Source: Cryptomeria japonica (Eukaryota > Streptophyta > Pinopsida > Cupressales > Cupressaceae). Taken from it: a stretch of 64,000 nt of DNA. Positions 11,752-24,110 of the stretch are shown piece after piece. Every line of letters starts with the position of its first letter. The stretch's first letter is position 1. Location of the stretch: assembly GCF_030272615.1 (NCBI RefSeq), contig NC_081405.1, positions 23,263,772 to 23,327,771 of the forward strand, given 5' to 3'. The notes under the pieces are model-generated. The model saw only the letters and a program-made list of their open reading frames with translations. It was not told the DNA's origin and did not search any database. Position numbers and translations under genes: made by a program.

Positions 11752-13424
11752 GAATCTTTGTTGCAGGATCTTAGCAAGGGTTTTTGATCTTTCATTGTGT
11801 GCCTTGTTTTCATAGATTAGCAAACACTTCAATTGGTGCACTAAAATTTTACCATTATCTTTTGTGTCTTGAGCAATAGGCTCTTTTTGTTTAATCTTTA
11901 GAGGGCCTGTCTCCCCGTGTGGTCATTAGGACTACTAGTGAGGAGAGAACGACCCAAGTGGTAGCGAGGAAAAACCCACCTTTTCCGAACCACCATAAAC
12001 AACTGTATTCATGGTGAAAACTATGGATAACGTGTGCTGATTAGTTCATACCGACACTATGTCTCCCCATAAACCCATTTGATCAAATTTATTTGATCAT
12101 TTGTAGGGCGTAACCCCTACTAGTTGGGAGCCTTTTGTATTTACAGAGCTGAAAATGCTGCATGTATGGCCACATGAGCGGATGCCCTTACTAGCACCTT
12201 TTTGTTTTAGAAGCCAAAATCCTTCTAGTTTTTGGGGTAGGAGGTCAGACCTCTGGAGCGACCCACACACATACGGTTCTTAGTAGAGATACAAAGTTCA
12301 CCATGGGGAGTTTTCATTGGGACTGATGCTTGGCTGCCCCGAGAAGTGAGTGCCGAGGGTGGAGCCAGTGGAGTCAAGCATCTAAGTATCCACTCTGAAT
12401 AGCATAGCCTCATGTGGGAATCAACAACTATTGTCCTGGCTAGCCAAAAGAATTGTGCTTGACTTATTTTAAACATTCAAACATTCAAGACCAAACATTA
12501 AAACATAGTGTCTTTTGTGTCTTCAAGTGTATGCAAAACATTTTTACATCAAACAACACACTTTTCTTTGAGTCATTTTTGGGTCTAAACACTTGCAAAC
12601 ATTGAGTCCTCATCAACATTGTGTCCTCTTGTCACGAAAAATAGTCAAACATTCAGATTTGGTCACAACAAGTCACTTCACAGATTGGAGAAATTGCACA
12701 AAATTTTTAGAAATGTGTATGTGTTTGATAGACCCGTGTCTGTGTCATATAACCGCGTTTGTGAAGGGTAGAAACGCGTCTGTGTTCTCTTGAGCAACAT
12801 TGCACTTATAACATCTTAGAAACACGTCTATGTTTGACATAACCACGCCAGTGTCATTCAAGTGTGTTTGTGTCTGACAAAATAGCATCTGTGTCATTTG
12901 AGTGTGTCTATGAAGTATATAGGCACGTCTGTGTTCAGAATTAAAAACTTTCATAATCCAACAAACAAGGAACAATCAGTTTTAGACTTATTGAGCTTCC
13001 TAGGTATCTCTCTAAGTTTTCATCTAGCAGTCAACCTGTCTTTGGGTCTCACAAAATCCATCATTGCTTTACATCTTGCATTACATTCACATTTGTCTAA
13101 ACTTGAGTCAAAAGGTCACTTACTTGTCCTCATCATGCTTTGTCAACACATTACATACAACAACACTTTGCTAAGTGGTCCCTCATCAAGGTCTATCACC
13201 TTTGGGTCTCATTTGGTCTTACTTAGAGTCAAGGTCAACTTACCTCATCAAGAGAAACTATCATCTCTTTGGAAGTCACACCTACTCTACTACATACATA
13301 CTTGGTCTTACACTTTGGACATTGCAAGTACACTTCAAATTCATTTACATTCCATCCAACTCTTGGTCTTCCATACTCTTTCCATATTCATCTAGTCTCA
13401 CACATCTTGGTCAATACCTAGTTC
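11752..13424 (+). other. TE-2 untranslated leader
   Basis: This 1.7-kb stretch between the TE-1 insertion and gag has no supported coding frame. Long leaders are usual in Tat elements. At about 12710-12935 it holds a degenerate array built on ACGCGTCTGTGT-like words; ORFs across that array are low-complexity chance frames. Confidence 0.6.
12710..12935. repeat. Degenerate GTCTGTGT-type array in TE-2 leader
   Basis: Variants of CGCGTCTGTGT, CACGTCTATGT and GTGTGTTTGTGTCTG recur about every 25-40 bases. Units are too diverged to fix a period by eye. Confidence 0.55.
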
Positions 13425-13790
13425 ATGGTTGAAACCTGTTCCCAAAAATCTAGGAGAGAAACTAAAGAGGCTCAAGAGTCCGCAAACATGAGTTCCTATG
13501 AATATGACAATGATATCTTTTTCAAATCTGATCATAACACATTACCTGGCATGGATGCTTATAGAAACATTCCAAATGTTGAGAACATGGATACTACAAA
13601 CAACAATGATACACACAATGAGAATATGGACAACTTTTCCGTACATTCAGCAGAAGTGGAAGACACCATTATGGATCCCCATTTCAATCGATTGGTTGAG
13701 GAAATAATGAGGAGAGATAGACAATATTTCTTACAAGTGATGGCACAAAGTGGAGCCAAGATCCCTCATGATTTTGACATTCTCAAATAA
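13425..13790 (+). pseudogene. TE-2 gag N-terminal ORF, unrecognised acidic leader protein
   Basis: A short frame rich in Asn, Asp and Met (for example YEYDNDIFF and NMDTTNNNDTHNENMD) ends with TAA at 13788-13790 just before the gag frame. I recognise no domain. An internal Met at MSSYEYDND is as good a start as the first. Its position suggests the N-terminal part of gag, now separated by a stop and a frame change. It could also be a small separate leader ORF. Confidence 0.45.
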
Positions 13791-13804
13791 TGGAAAATTG
13801 ACCT

Positions 13805-14788
13805 TTGCCACAACCTCACCTCAACATGGATCAAAGGAGGCCTAATAGTGGAGGCAATAGAGGACCACATCTTGTGCCTGAACCACCATCATCTTTGTTT
13901 CAAAAACCAGAGGTCCCACATACACATGGTCAAGCATATGATACACACCTTCGCAGACCATTATGGAAGTCTTATGCAGAAAAACATACTCAATCACATG
14001 CCAATGCTAAGGACCAACCACCAAAGCAATTGGATATTCAAAGGCATGCTCAAAATTTGGACACAAGGAAACCCCGCATCAAATTTGGGGGCAATGCACT
14101 AGAACAAACTCATGGCATTCCTATAGAGTATGGTATACATGGACAAAGTAGATATTTCATTCCTCATCATGACTCTATACCAAGTGGTCCATATACGCAG
14201 CATCATTATAGACCTCCTCCATATGAACATGTGTATGATCAATACCATCCATATATGAAACATGCTCCTCCACCCGGTGGTTCAAGCAAGGGGTATGGTC
14301 CAAGAAGTCAATCTCCACCTAAGAACAATTTGGAACAACAAATTAAGGACTTACAAAAGAAAATGGAGGACATAAATACACCGAAGCCAACTTACACAAT
14401 GAGAGACATATGTCCCTATCCATTTGACAAAAGCATTCCAATGCCTCCTTTTCCTACACACTTTGTGACACCTAAGTTTGATAAGTAAAGAGGAAAAGGG
14501 GATCCTAAGGCACACATAAGACAGTTTTTCACAGCTTGCATTGAAGTAGCAGCAGAAGAGACATATTTGATGAGATTATTCCCACAAAGCTTAGGTGATC
14601 AAGCTATGGAATGGTTCTCCCAACTTCCACTTGGAATTAAGTCATGGGGTGACTTAGCTGAGGCATTTGTACAACATAGAGACAGACATATCAGTCACTA
14701 CTTTGTGCAACACCAAGCAAAAGGATGGAGAATCTTTTTCATCATTTTTACAAAGATGGAGGAATTTAGCCAGCAGATGCTCTTGTGA
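13805..14788 (+). pseudogene. TE-2 gag, central retrotransposon gag domain (N part)
   Basis: A Pro/His/Gln-rich region leads to the Tat gag signature CPYPFDKSIPMPPFP. A TAA at 14486-14488 follows PKFDK. The same frame goes on with RGKGDPKAHIRQF, MRLFPQSLGDQAMEWFSQLP and a major-homology-like helix. The frame is lost near 14680 and continues in the next entry. Gag forms the virus-like particle in the cytoplasm. Both breaks are degenerative. Confidence 0.8.
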
Positions 14789-15836
14789 AATTCCACAAAA
14801 ACAAATGGTAGAGATGTTCACCCAAAATGTTAACAAAGACATTGGTTATGACCTAAGAAAAGCTTATTTGTCCACCTTCAACAACATCATTGAAAAAGGC
14901 TTAGCAACAAAGAAAGTCCTAAGTGAACAAGGAGTCATTAAGATATTCAAAGAAAACAAAGATGACTTTAAAGGAAAAGATAAGCCAAGATTTTGGAATA
15001 AAAACAAGAACACAGTCAATGATGGTGTTGTGGATGCAAATACGGTACAACCAAAAATCATTTTTTCTGGATCAAGTTCTAAAAACAATCAAGTGAATAC
15101 TCAAACAACTTCCAAATCACGAAGGAAGTACACCCCATTGGGAGAACCACTTGAATCAGTTTTCAAAAAGCTAGTGGCAAACAAGATAATCACAATTCCA
15201 GATTTTCCTCCATATGAGCCAAAGGTTAAACCAAATTGGTGGAATGATGATGATTATTGTGAATTTCATAAGAGCAAAGGACATAAAACAAGAAATTGCC
15301 ATCGGCTGAAGAACATCATACAAGATCTTATTGATAGAGGTGACATTGAGATTGAAGGACACTCATCCAATCAAGAACATGAAATGTTTAAAGAACCATT
15401 CCCAAAACATGACAAGGGAAAAGCTAAAGCCACAAATGACCAAACCAACTATACCAGAGCATCCTATAACTATGATTCCACTATCAATCACATTTCGATG
15501 GACAATTATGTCTCTACCATTATCATCAAGGACAAAACGCCTGAGAATTCTACCCAAAGACCCAAGATCGTCCTGAAAGGAATTGGATCTTCTTTTGAAC
15601 CTACCTATGAATGTAATGTTACAACTCATCGAGGTAAATTCACTTTGCAAGGTGCTCCAGCTAAAAATATTGCTTCTTCATCGACCAAACCTGAGTATGA
15701 CCTTGCAGAACAGTTAGGGAAGACACCCGCGCTTATCTCAGTCCTTGAGCTCTTACGCATATCCCCCGCACATAAAGCTATTCTTGACAAAATCTTGAGA
15801 GACACTATTGTCCCTACTGATCTGAACGTGGACTAG
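14667..15836 (+). pseudogene. TE-2 gag C part with zinc knuckle
   Basis: After a frameshift gag resumes with LCNTKQKDGESFSSFLQRW and EIPQKQMVEMF, the conserved second half of the Tat gag domain. A Lys-rich stretch and the knuckle CEFHKSKGHKTRNC (Cys-His-His-Cys) follow at about 15259-15300. EYDLAEQLGKTPALIS (about 15690) is the conserved pre-protease block also seen in TE-1. The frame ends in TAG at 15834-15836, which CAG would give after C-to-T change. The next entry continues in the same frame. Confidence 0.85.
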
Positions 15837-15845
15837 TTTCAAGCC

Positions 15846-17075
15846 ATGGTGGGATACCTTTCTGTTCTACACTCCCTTACATTCACAGAAGCCGATTACG
15901 CCTATGTAAGTCAGCCACATAATGCACCATTACACATTGAAGCCTTCATACACAAACATCGAATAAAACGAGTCCTGATAGATGGAGGAGCATGTCTAAA
16001 CATTTGTACATTGAGTACTCTTAAACAATTGGGATATTCTGATAAAGCTATGAATTCTACAAACAAAATTACCATCAAGGCATATGATGATGAAGAGCGT
16101 TCATCCAAAGGCACAGTCACCTTGCCTCTTAGAGTTGGGCTAGTTACGAAGGATGTGGTTTGTCAAGTCCTGGACCTAGATCTCACATACAATATATTAC
16201 TAGGTTGTCCTTGGATTCATGAAATGAGGGTAGTCCCATCTACATATCACCAATGCATTAAGTTTCCTCACAATGGAGTTGAGATAATAGTTAATGGTGA
16301 TCCTAATCCATACATATACTGCAATAACTTGAGACTGAAAACTGAGATGATCATTCCAAGTAATAGGGAAGTTGTCCCTTCTTCTGCATACATTGATCCT
16401 GAATCATTAAAACCTTTGACATCAAAACAAGGTGAGCTTAAAGGGAAATTTCAGGACAAGGGCATGGGTGAATACACTTTGAATCAAACCATGTGCTTAC
16501 AACAAGTTATGAGTTCACCAAAAGAATATGGAAGACCACATCCTAATAAGCAGGTATCTATCATTATACTGAAATGGGACCCTACTATCTTTCAAAGATG
16601 GGGTGAACTGGAAGAAGAAGACTTATACAACATGCTTTACAAAGACCTTGAAAATGATACACAAGATCACATCAGCATACCATGTGAAAAGTATGGCAAA
16701 GGATTCAAGATCCTACAAAAATTTGGGTATGATGGCAAAAGTCCTCTTGGCTTAAGGAAGGAAGGCATCATTGAACCTTTACAACCTGAATTGACATTCA
16801 AAAAGGAACGCTCGAAAGGACTTGGTTTCATGACTTCCAAGGTAAACACTCAAAAGATAGGAGAAGCATTACAAATCAAAGCTGCCAAAATTCAACAAGA
16901 GAATCGCTATTCCACAGACTCCAATGAATGGGAATGGGATTCAGACAAATCCTCCAATGACTATGAACTCACTGAGACATTCAGAGAACTAGATGAACCC
17001 ACAGAAGAAGAGGAATTTTATAGAAAGTTGGTCAAGAAACAACCCCTGAGGACCCCATATAGTCCTTACCTCTAG
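15846..17075 (+). pseudogene. TE-2 protease and G-patch segment
   Basis: The aspartic protease has VLIDGGACLNIC around its active Asp (about 15975-16010) and NILLGCPWIHEM near its end. A linker leads to a G-patch-like segment at about 16690-16850 (GFKILQKFGYDGKSPLG...KGLGFM). The same order of protease then G-patch is found in TE-1. The frame stops at 17073-17075. The reading frame shifts before RT at 17099, by an indel or possibly by an intron as described for Ogre; TE-1 reads straight through here, which favours an indel. Confidence 0.82.
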
Positions 17076-17098
17076 GTTCTAGGTCGAAATCACATAGA

Positions 17099-18550
17099 AT
17101 GAGAACACCTGTCCCAGAATGCGCTACTAGTGATGATAATTTGGATTCGTTCACGATTGAGACAGATGAGGAGAGTGCCAATGATGACCTCGATGACTAC
17201 CTCGACATACCTAAATATAACTGCATTTTCACTCTTAGCCCCGCTAACTTCGAAGACATCAAAGGCCTTCCCCTTGTTCACCACCAACTTATTGACTAGG
17301 ACCATGAAAGACCTACACAGTTCGATACATTCCAAAATGATGAAGCCTTTATTGATTATCTAGGCATGCGAGATGATCTTCCCCTTGGGGACCATAAGGT
17401 AGGATACACTATAGAACTCAACAGTGTGGCATATTTTGGTGAGGGTGTCGGGCCTTCCAGTCGCAAAAACATAAAAATAAAAACAAATCAACGGTCTTAT
17501 GGTGAAAACCACGTTGTGGCACTGTCTGACCCCAAAAAGGTAAAAAGAAAGGACGTATCTGAGGGTGAAAACCTCTATGAGGCACCTGAGGATGGAAGGA
17601 TCGACATTATCCCAGCATCCTATGAAGAAAAATCATCTATGTTGGTAGAGGAAACCATCAAAACAAACATTGGTACAGAAGAAAGTCCACATAACATATT
17701 CCTGGCTCAATCTTTGACAACGACAGAAAGATCACAGTTCATTAGTTTCTTCATAGAGTGACAAATCAATTTTGCATGGTCATATGCTGATATGCTTGGA
17801 TTGGATCCGAATTTGGTAATGCATCATATGATAGTTAAACTGGGGGCAAAACCAGTGAAACAGAAATTAAGAAAGATGCATCCACAAGTGGCATTATTAG
17901 TCAAGGCAGAGCTTGAAAAATTATTGGATGTTGGATTCATACGCCCAATTGATTATCCTGAATAGATCTCCAACTTAGTGCCTATCAGTAAACCAGATTG
18001 TAGCATCAGAATATGTACAGACTTTAGAGACATCAACAAAGCTTGTCCTAAGGATGACTTCCCATTACCAAACATAGATTTGATTGTAGATCTCACAGCA
18101 GGTCATGAAATGTTATCTTTGATGGATGGATTCTTTGGTTATAATCAAATAAAAATCACATCAGAGGATCACCACAAAACAACATTCACTTGTCCTTGGG
18201 GAACTTTCTGTTGGAATGTCATGCCCTTTGGGTTAAAAAATGCAGGCGCTACATATCAAAGAGCCATGACTACTATCTTTCATGATCTCATGCACGTTAC
18301 TATGGAAGATTATGTTGACGATCTCTTGGGCAAATCAGTCGACAGAGATACACACTTGGACATACTTTCAGTCGTCTTTGATCTGTTGGAAAAATACAAA
18401 GTAAGATTAAACCCCAAGAAATGTGTCTTTGGAGTAACCTCTGGGAAGCTCCTGGGATTCATTGTATCAAAAAGAGGAATCAAAGCCGATCCAGCAAAAG
18501 TCAAGGCCATCCTAGAGATGCAACCACCACAAAATATCAGTCAACTTTGA
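17099..18550 (+). pseudogene. TE-2 linker and reverse transcriptase
   Basis: One frame covers an acidic linker and RT but is cut by stops near 17297, 17759, 17963 and 18548. RT blocks are clear: VKQKLRKMHPQVALLVKAE, ICTDFRDINKACPKDDFPLP, MDGFFGYNQI, YVDDLL at about 18313 and LGFIVSKRGI. The stops fit TGG to TAG (17297, 17963) and CGA to TGA (17759, 18548). All catalytic Asp codons survive. The enzyme copies the element RNA to DNA. Confidence 0.88.
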
Positions 18551-18553
18551 TCT

Positions 18554-19303
18554 TTGCAAGGGAGACTCCAGTCTATACGAAGATTCATAACACAACTTGC
18601 AGATAAGTGTAATCCTTTTCAGCACTTGCTACATAAAAACATCAAATTCAAATGGGATGATAACTGTCAACAGGCTTTCCAGATACTCAAAGATTATCTT
18701 CTGAATCCGCGAGTTTTGATGCCATCAGTTCTAGATCAACCTCTATTACTATACATATCAGCTACTTCAACAGCACTGGGGGCACTCTTAGCACAACAGG
18801 TTGCTGAGGGCAAAGAAAAGGCAGTCTACTACATCAGTCGCACATTGGTGGGATATGAGCTAAATTACACACCAATTGAGCGTGCATGTTTTGTTGTGGT
18901 CTTTGCTTCACATAAATTATGACATTACATGCTAATTCATAAAACTAAGTTGGTTGCAAGGATCGATCCATTGAAATACCTTCTCAATAAAGCAACACTT
19001 ACTGGGCAACTAGCCAAATGGGTGATGCTCCCGAGTGAATTCGACATCGAGTATGTGGACAGAAAAGCAATAAAAGGACAAGCTATCGCAGATCAGTTAG
19101 CAGATGCTCCCATGTTAGATGATGTTCCTCTAATTTCAGAATTTCCAGATGAATCCATTTTAACAGTGTCACATGCAAAGCCTTGGCAACTATACTTTGA
19201 CGGCTCATACACACAACATGGAGTAGGAGCTGGCATCCTCTTCATAACTCCTCAAGGGGATTCTATACCAAAATCATATCGATTATCATTTCCCTGCACT
19301 AAT
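18554..19303 (+). pseudogene. TE-2 first RNase H and N half of archaeal RNase H
   Basis: This continues the RT frame. The first RNase H begins LLLYISATSTALGALL with no catalytic Asp, as usual in Tat elements. YYISRTLVGYELNYTPIER follows, then a TGA at 18920-18922 (expected CGA). The second RNase H starts at WQLYFDGSYTQHGVGAG (Asp present). It is cut after FPCTN by the solo LTR; the last five bases CTAAT are the target duplication. Confidence 0.87.
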
Positions 19304-20777
19304 TGTAGACGTATAAAAATGACCATATTCCTAAATGAATATTTTATGTTCATTTCTCTATATGATTAAATCCAATTTAATTAAATTATCCACATTCTTC
19401 TATTTTATTAAGTAAATTACTCAATTTATTTAAATAAAATTCACTATACCCATTTAATGAATAAATCATTTTATTCAATTAAATCCCCCCTATCCACTTT
19501 TAATTAAATTCAAATTTAATTAAATAGTTATCCTAAAATTGAATAAATCTAATTTATTCAATTTCCCCAAATTGCAACCAAATTGAATTAAATTACTTTA
19601 TTTCAATTAAATCCTATTATCCCTCCATCCACTTGCAAAATCCTAAACCCCTTTCTAATCCCTTCTAGAATCTTCTAATCGCTTCTAATTAACCTAACCC
19701 CTCCTCTAAACTTTGTCACATCCCTAAGCAAAGGGAAGTCACTTCTCAAAACCTCAAAGTCTTTGATAACCATTAAAGGCTTTCAACCTTCAACCACTTA
19801 ATTCCTCAAAGTCTTTGATAACCATTAAAGGCTTCCAACCTTCAACCACTTAATCCCCCAAAGTCTCCAATAACCATTAATGGTTAACTCAAACCCTCCT
19901 ACATGATTAAAGAATTTGTTTTGACTCAACCTTTACCCAACCCAAAGGTCTCATCGGGCCTTTAATGCTTTGACCATGATTATCTCTTAATCATTTGCAC
20001 AAAGGTTTATCCTAGGATTAAATCTTAATCCATTGGGTAAACCTAACTTAAGCTTGACCCTTACCCTCTAGATAACCATGAGGTCTTCTTAGGCATTTAA
20101 TGTCTCCAACCCCTTCTCTCAACCCAACCCTATGTTGACACTTGTCACCATTTCATTGGTGCAAATTGCAAACATGGATCCCCAACTTTCAAACTCAACC
20201 CTTGATCAACTCTTTCAATCCTGACCATCCATTGCCCTGTTTTTGCTATAAATAGAGCTCTCATTCCTCCATTTTAAACATCCTCAAAATTTGTAGTATC
20301 ATACTTATGCTCAAATACACTCAAGCTCTCATATATCATTTTATGCTCATCATTTAGCCTCTCTTCAGAATAGAAATTAGTCTAAATATGCATGTTTAGA
20401 ATACTTTCTTTATCATTTTAGCTCAATCATAGACTAAATATATCATGTTAGAATAGTACTCATACTAATCTTGTCATCTTATCATTTAGTTTATTTCATT
20501 TTAAAATCATACATAGTTTAGCATACCTTTCATACTAAAATCCATCAAATCATCCCTCGTTCTTGCATTTGCCATCCCTAAACCATTTTTCTCAGTGATC
20601 TGAGAGCAAAAACATTGGTTTGAGGGACATTGTAAGATAGAGAACCATGGGACCCACCTTGGGAAGCTGAGTAATACGTCGTTACTCCATAGCTTGCACC
20701 AAGAAGTCCTATGTGTGTGTGTGGACAAGCAATATTTTCACATATTGAGTTTTATCAGCCCACTTTTCCCGCATACA
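19304..20777 (+). repeat. Solo LTR, family 3, inserted in TE-2 RNase H
   Basis: This 1474-bp LTR begins TGTAGACGTATAAAA and ends TTTCCCGCATACA. It is flanked by CTAAT at 19299-19303 and 20778-20782. Removing it restores the conserved TNNIAEYEAL motif exactly, which proves the insertion. No internal domain is present, so it is the product of LTR-LTR recombination. A diverged, 5'-truncated copy lies at 27950-29074. Confidence 0.95.
20247..20255 (+). promoter_or_regulatory. TATA box of LTR family 3
   Basis: TATAAATAG is followed by AGCTCTCATTCCTCC. The copy at 28582-28590 keeps the same box and context. Confidence 0.7.
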
Positions 20778-21328
20778 CTAATAACATAGCAGAATATGAG
20801 GCATTAACAACTGGATTACGGATTGCAGTTCAGTGGAAGATCCAGGAACTTTGTGTTTTGGGGGACTCTCAACTTGTAATTCATCAAGCAACTGATGACT
20901 ACCAAATAAAGGACGAGAAATTAATGCCCTATAAAAGGATGGTGGATGACTTGAAACAACATTTCACGAAGATAGACTTTGAGCAGATACCAAGAGAGCA
21001 GAATCGAGTTGCGAATGCCATGGCTACAATTGCTTCACTAATTGATCTACCACTGAATGAGACCCACTATGAGTTCTTGGTGGATAACCTTTTGGTTCCC
21101 TCATATGAAATCACTCCTACCGAGATGATATGTATTGTCGGTCCTGAGTCCCGGTTATATGGTACCATTTTTGCATACCTTCGTGACAATATCCTACCTC
21201 CTGACCTATCCAATAATCAACGTCGCACTTTCATTCACCAATCTTCTCAATATGTCATTTTAGCCGATATCCTATACCGTCGAGGTCTAGATGGCACTCT
21301 TCTTAGATGTTTAGAAGGGGACGAAGCT
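20778..21328 (+). pseudogene. TE-2 archaeal RNase H C half and integrase N-terminal region
   Basis: The sequence resumes at NIAEYEALTTGLRIA (Glu) and VLGDSQLVIHQ (Asp), which completes the second RNase H. EQIPREQNRVANAMATIASL leads into the integrase N-terminal extension. The frame ends in TAG at 21329-21331, consistent with CAG, and integrase continues in the same frame. Confidence 0.88.
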
Positions 21329-21337
21329 TAGATTGCA

Positions 21338-22411
21338 TTGCGTGAAGTTCATGAAGGGATATGTGGTCCACATTCTAGTGGTCCTACCTTAGCCAAGAAA
21401 CTCATTCGAACTGGATATTACTGGTCCAATATGGAAAAAGACTCATATCAGTTTGTCAAGAAATGTAAGCAGTGTCAAATTCATGGAGACCTAATTCATG
21501 TGCCAGCACAAGAACTTCAACCAATTGCGACTCCTTGGCCCTTTTGTCAGTGGGGACTCGATCTCATAGGCAAGATTCACCCTCCTTCTTCCAATGGTCA
21601 TAAATTCATTATCACTGCCACAGAGTATTTCACAAAATGGATCGAAGTCGTTCCTCTCACACAAGTAACTGGAAAACAAATTGCTAGATTCATTCTCAAC
21701 TATATCATTTGTCGATACGGTATTCCTGTTTCCATCATCACCGATAACGGGCGTCCCTTCAAAAATCAGGATGTTTATGAACTCTGTGACCGCTTCCATA
21801 TTACCCATCATTTTTCCATACCTTATTATCCCCAAGGCAATGGTCAAGCTGAGGCATCTAATAAAACAATCCTTAAAATCCTGAAAAAGACAGTCGACGA
21901 CGCTGGCCGCAATTGGCATATCCAACTTAATCTCGCACTTTGGGCTTACCGCACAAGCGTCCGAACACCTACAGGAGCTACACCCTATTCACTTGTCTAT
22001 GACACTGAAGCTATCTTGCTTATTGAGGTCGAGTTACCCTCTTTACGAGTCTCTTTGCAAAACATTATCAGTGATGAAGACTACAGGGTCTTTCGCTTAC
22101 AAGAACTTGAACTATTAGATGAACGAAGACAAACTGCTTTTAATCATCTCAAGGCTTATCAACAACGAATGAGTCACAACTACAATCACAAAGTCAAGCC
22201 TCACACATTTGAGGTAGGCGACTTAGTTCTTGGAGAAAATCCTAAAAATCAGCAAGACAGAGAGAGGAAGGGCAAGTTCGAATCAAACTGGCTTGGTCCT
22301 TACATCATTACAATAGCATATGGATCTGGTGCATATGAGCTCTCAACCACAGAGGGTGAACCTTTGGATGATCCTACCAACAACATGCACCTTCGTAGGT
22401 TTTACACATAG
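21338..22411 (+). pseudogene. TE-2 integrase
   Basis: The stretch of 357 codons is open. It holds the zinc-binding His/Cys region (REVHEGICGPHSSG, CKQCQIHGD), the DDE core (Asp in WGLDLIGKI, Asp in IITDNGRPF, Glu in NGQAEASNKTI) and the C-terminal GDLVLGEN and GKFESNWLGPY blocks. The upstream TAG is the only break. The natural stop is at 22409-22411. It is very close in plan to the TE-1 integrase but clearly a different subfamily. Confidence 0.9.
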
Positions 22412-24110
22412 CTCTTCAGAGTATCCCAATTCAAAAATACAAAAAAATCATAAAACATAAAAATTGTTACTTGGTGAAAACCTAGCAAACAGGTGCCTTG
22501 TGACAACAAAAAAATTGAAAAATCCAAAAAAGTAAACAGAAAAAAACAAAACATTTCGTCCAACGGTGAAAACCACTTTGGTGGCGCCCTGGGCAAGTAC
22601 CATGGTGAAAACCGGGTTACCGGCGCCATGCGTAGAGACATTGCTCCTCCCTCCTTCAGGATTCCATTTCATCCTTTCACTTTGCACACACTCACAACCT
22701 ATCCATTCATAATAAACTTACACATTCCCATCATGGCTTGTTATTGATCTACCCAAGATTAGTTAGCCATTCATAATAAACCTTCCTTTCACCCCTTTCC
22801 ATTCTTAATAAATCAACTCCTATCTGTGGCTAGGGCAAATCCTACGTCTAGTGATGGGTGTGGAACTAAGAGCATCACATGTTTTGAGGAGTACAGTTTC
22901 TTCTACTTTTCTTCAGTCTATCCACGCACAATCCGCAATAAAGCAGCATTCGCATCATAGATCCGCAATAAAGTATCAGTTTCATGGAGTCAGTCAGTTT
23001 CAGATGAGACACTATAGCAACAATGGGCATCAACAAATCAAATCTTTCAACAGACTCAAACAACATATGGTTCAGTGCTATCTATCCTTTTTGTGAAAGT
23101 AAACATTGTGACCACAATCAAATAAGACTTATATAAGTGACAAGAGACACTAAACTTGAGGACTACAGTGGAAGTTGGTGTCGAGTCTTCATTTTCATTT
23201 TTGATTTTATCTTTTGGTGACATGTCTTTTAGCTTTTCCAGGATGTCTCTAACTAGAGATTCTATCTCTAGGATGTGTTTGACTAGAAAGGCGAGGATGG
23301 GGTATCGTCACCTATTTTTCTTTGTTGTCTATGGATTGTCTCTTAGTAATGCTATGACTTGTCCAAGGATATGAGGACACTGTGAGTCTAGTGTGAACTG
23401 GGGCATTCTTTGTTTGTGACTGTCTTATCTCCATGCAAATGGGTACAATGACTTTCTGGGTCAAACATATGCCTCAATTGTCATAACGTATCTTGCCATA
23501 ATAAAGCTCAATGATGATAACGCACAAGAAGCTCTTTCACTTCCATATCTTCTATCTTTCATCCCCCTTTCTTGATTGACCTCCATCATCCTTCTCGAGT
23601 CCATGTAGCCTACTATCACACGACTGAGTATAATGACACACCAAAAATATTTGCATTTCATGTAGTTGCATCTGCATTACCACATATAAGCATTTCATAC
23701 ATACATATAGATATCACAATTGCATCACATTCTGCACACAACACATGTTAGCACATTTTACATTTGCATTATCATATTCATCTGCATTTCATACATTCAC
23801 ATTTGCATTAGCATAACATATTAAAAACATAAAAGAACAAAAATATTGCATTTCATCATCTACATATTTGCATCCATAACATAAACATCACATAGAAACA
23901 TACATCATGAAACAACTCATCACATAGGTACACATGCATATAGCTACCGCAAAGATGAATCATCTCATATATATATAATCTTAAGTGTCATGATACAATG
24001 ATGCCAAAATCATATGGCTACAAATCACCCGAAGGTGTCTACATCATCATATAAAAATGGTACAAAACTGATACATAGAGAGCCCTCTAAGGCTATGATG
24101 AACTCCCTCC
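22412..24110. other. TE-2 spacer between integrase and antisense PMD gene
   Basis: No gene is supported. GGTGAAAACC recurs (about 22466, 22563, 22608), as it does in the pol region (17500, 17566). From about 23640 to 23950 the sequence is AT-rich with many CATTTGCAT/CATACAT words and no clear period. Confidence 0.5.

Noticed and set aside
12898-13432. ORFs of 165 and 85 codons before TE-2 gag
   Set aside because: Low-complexity Ser/Leu/His text in the leader with no domain; they end where the gag leader frame begins.
17073-17099. An Ogre-type intron between protease and RT in TE-2
   Set aside because: No good splice pair is seen close by, and TE-1 reads through the same region in one frame; an indel is simpler.
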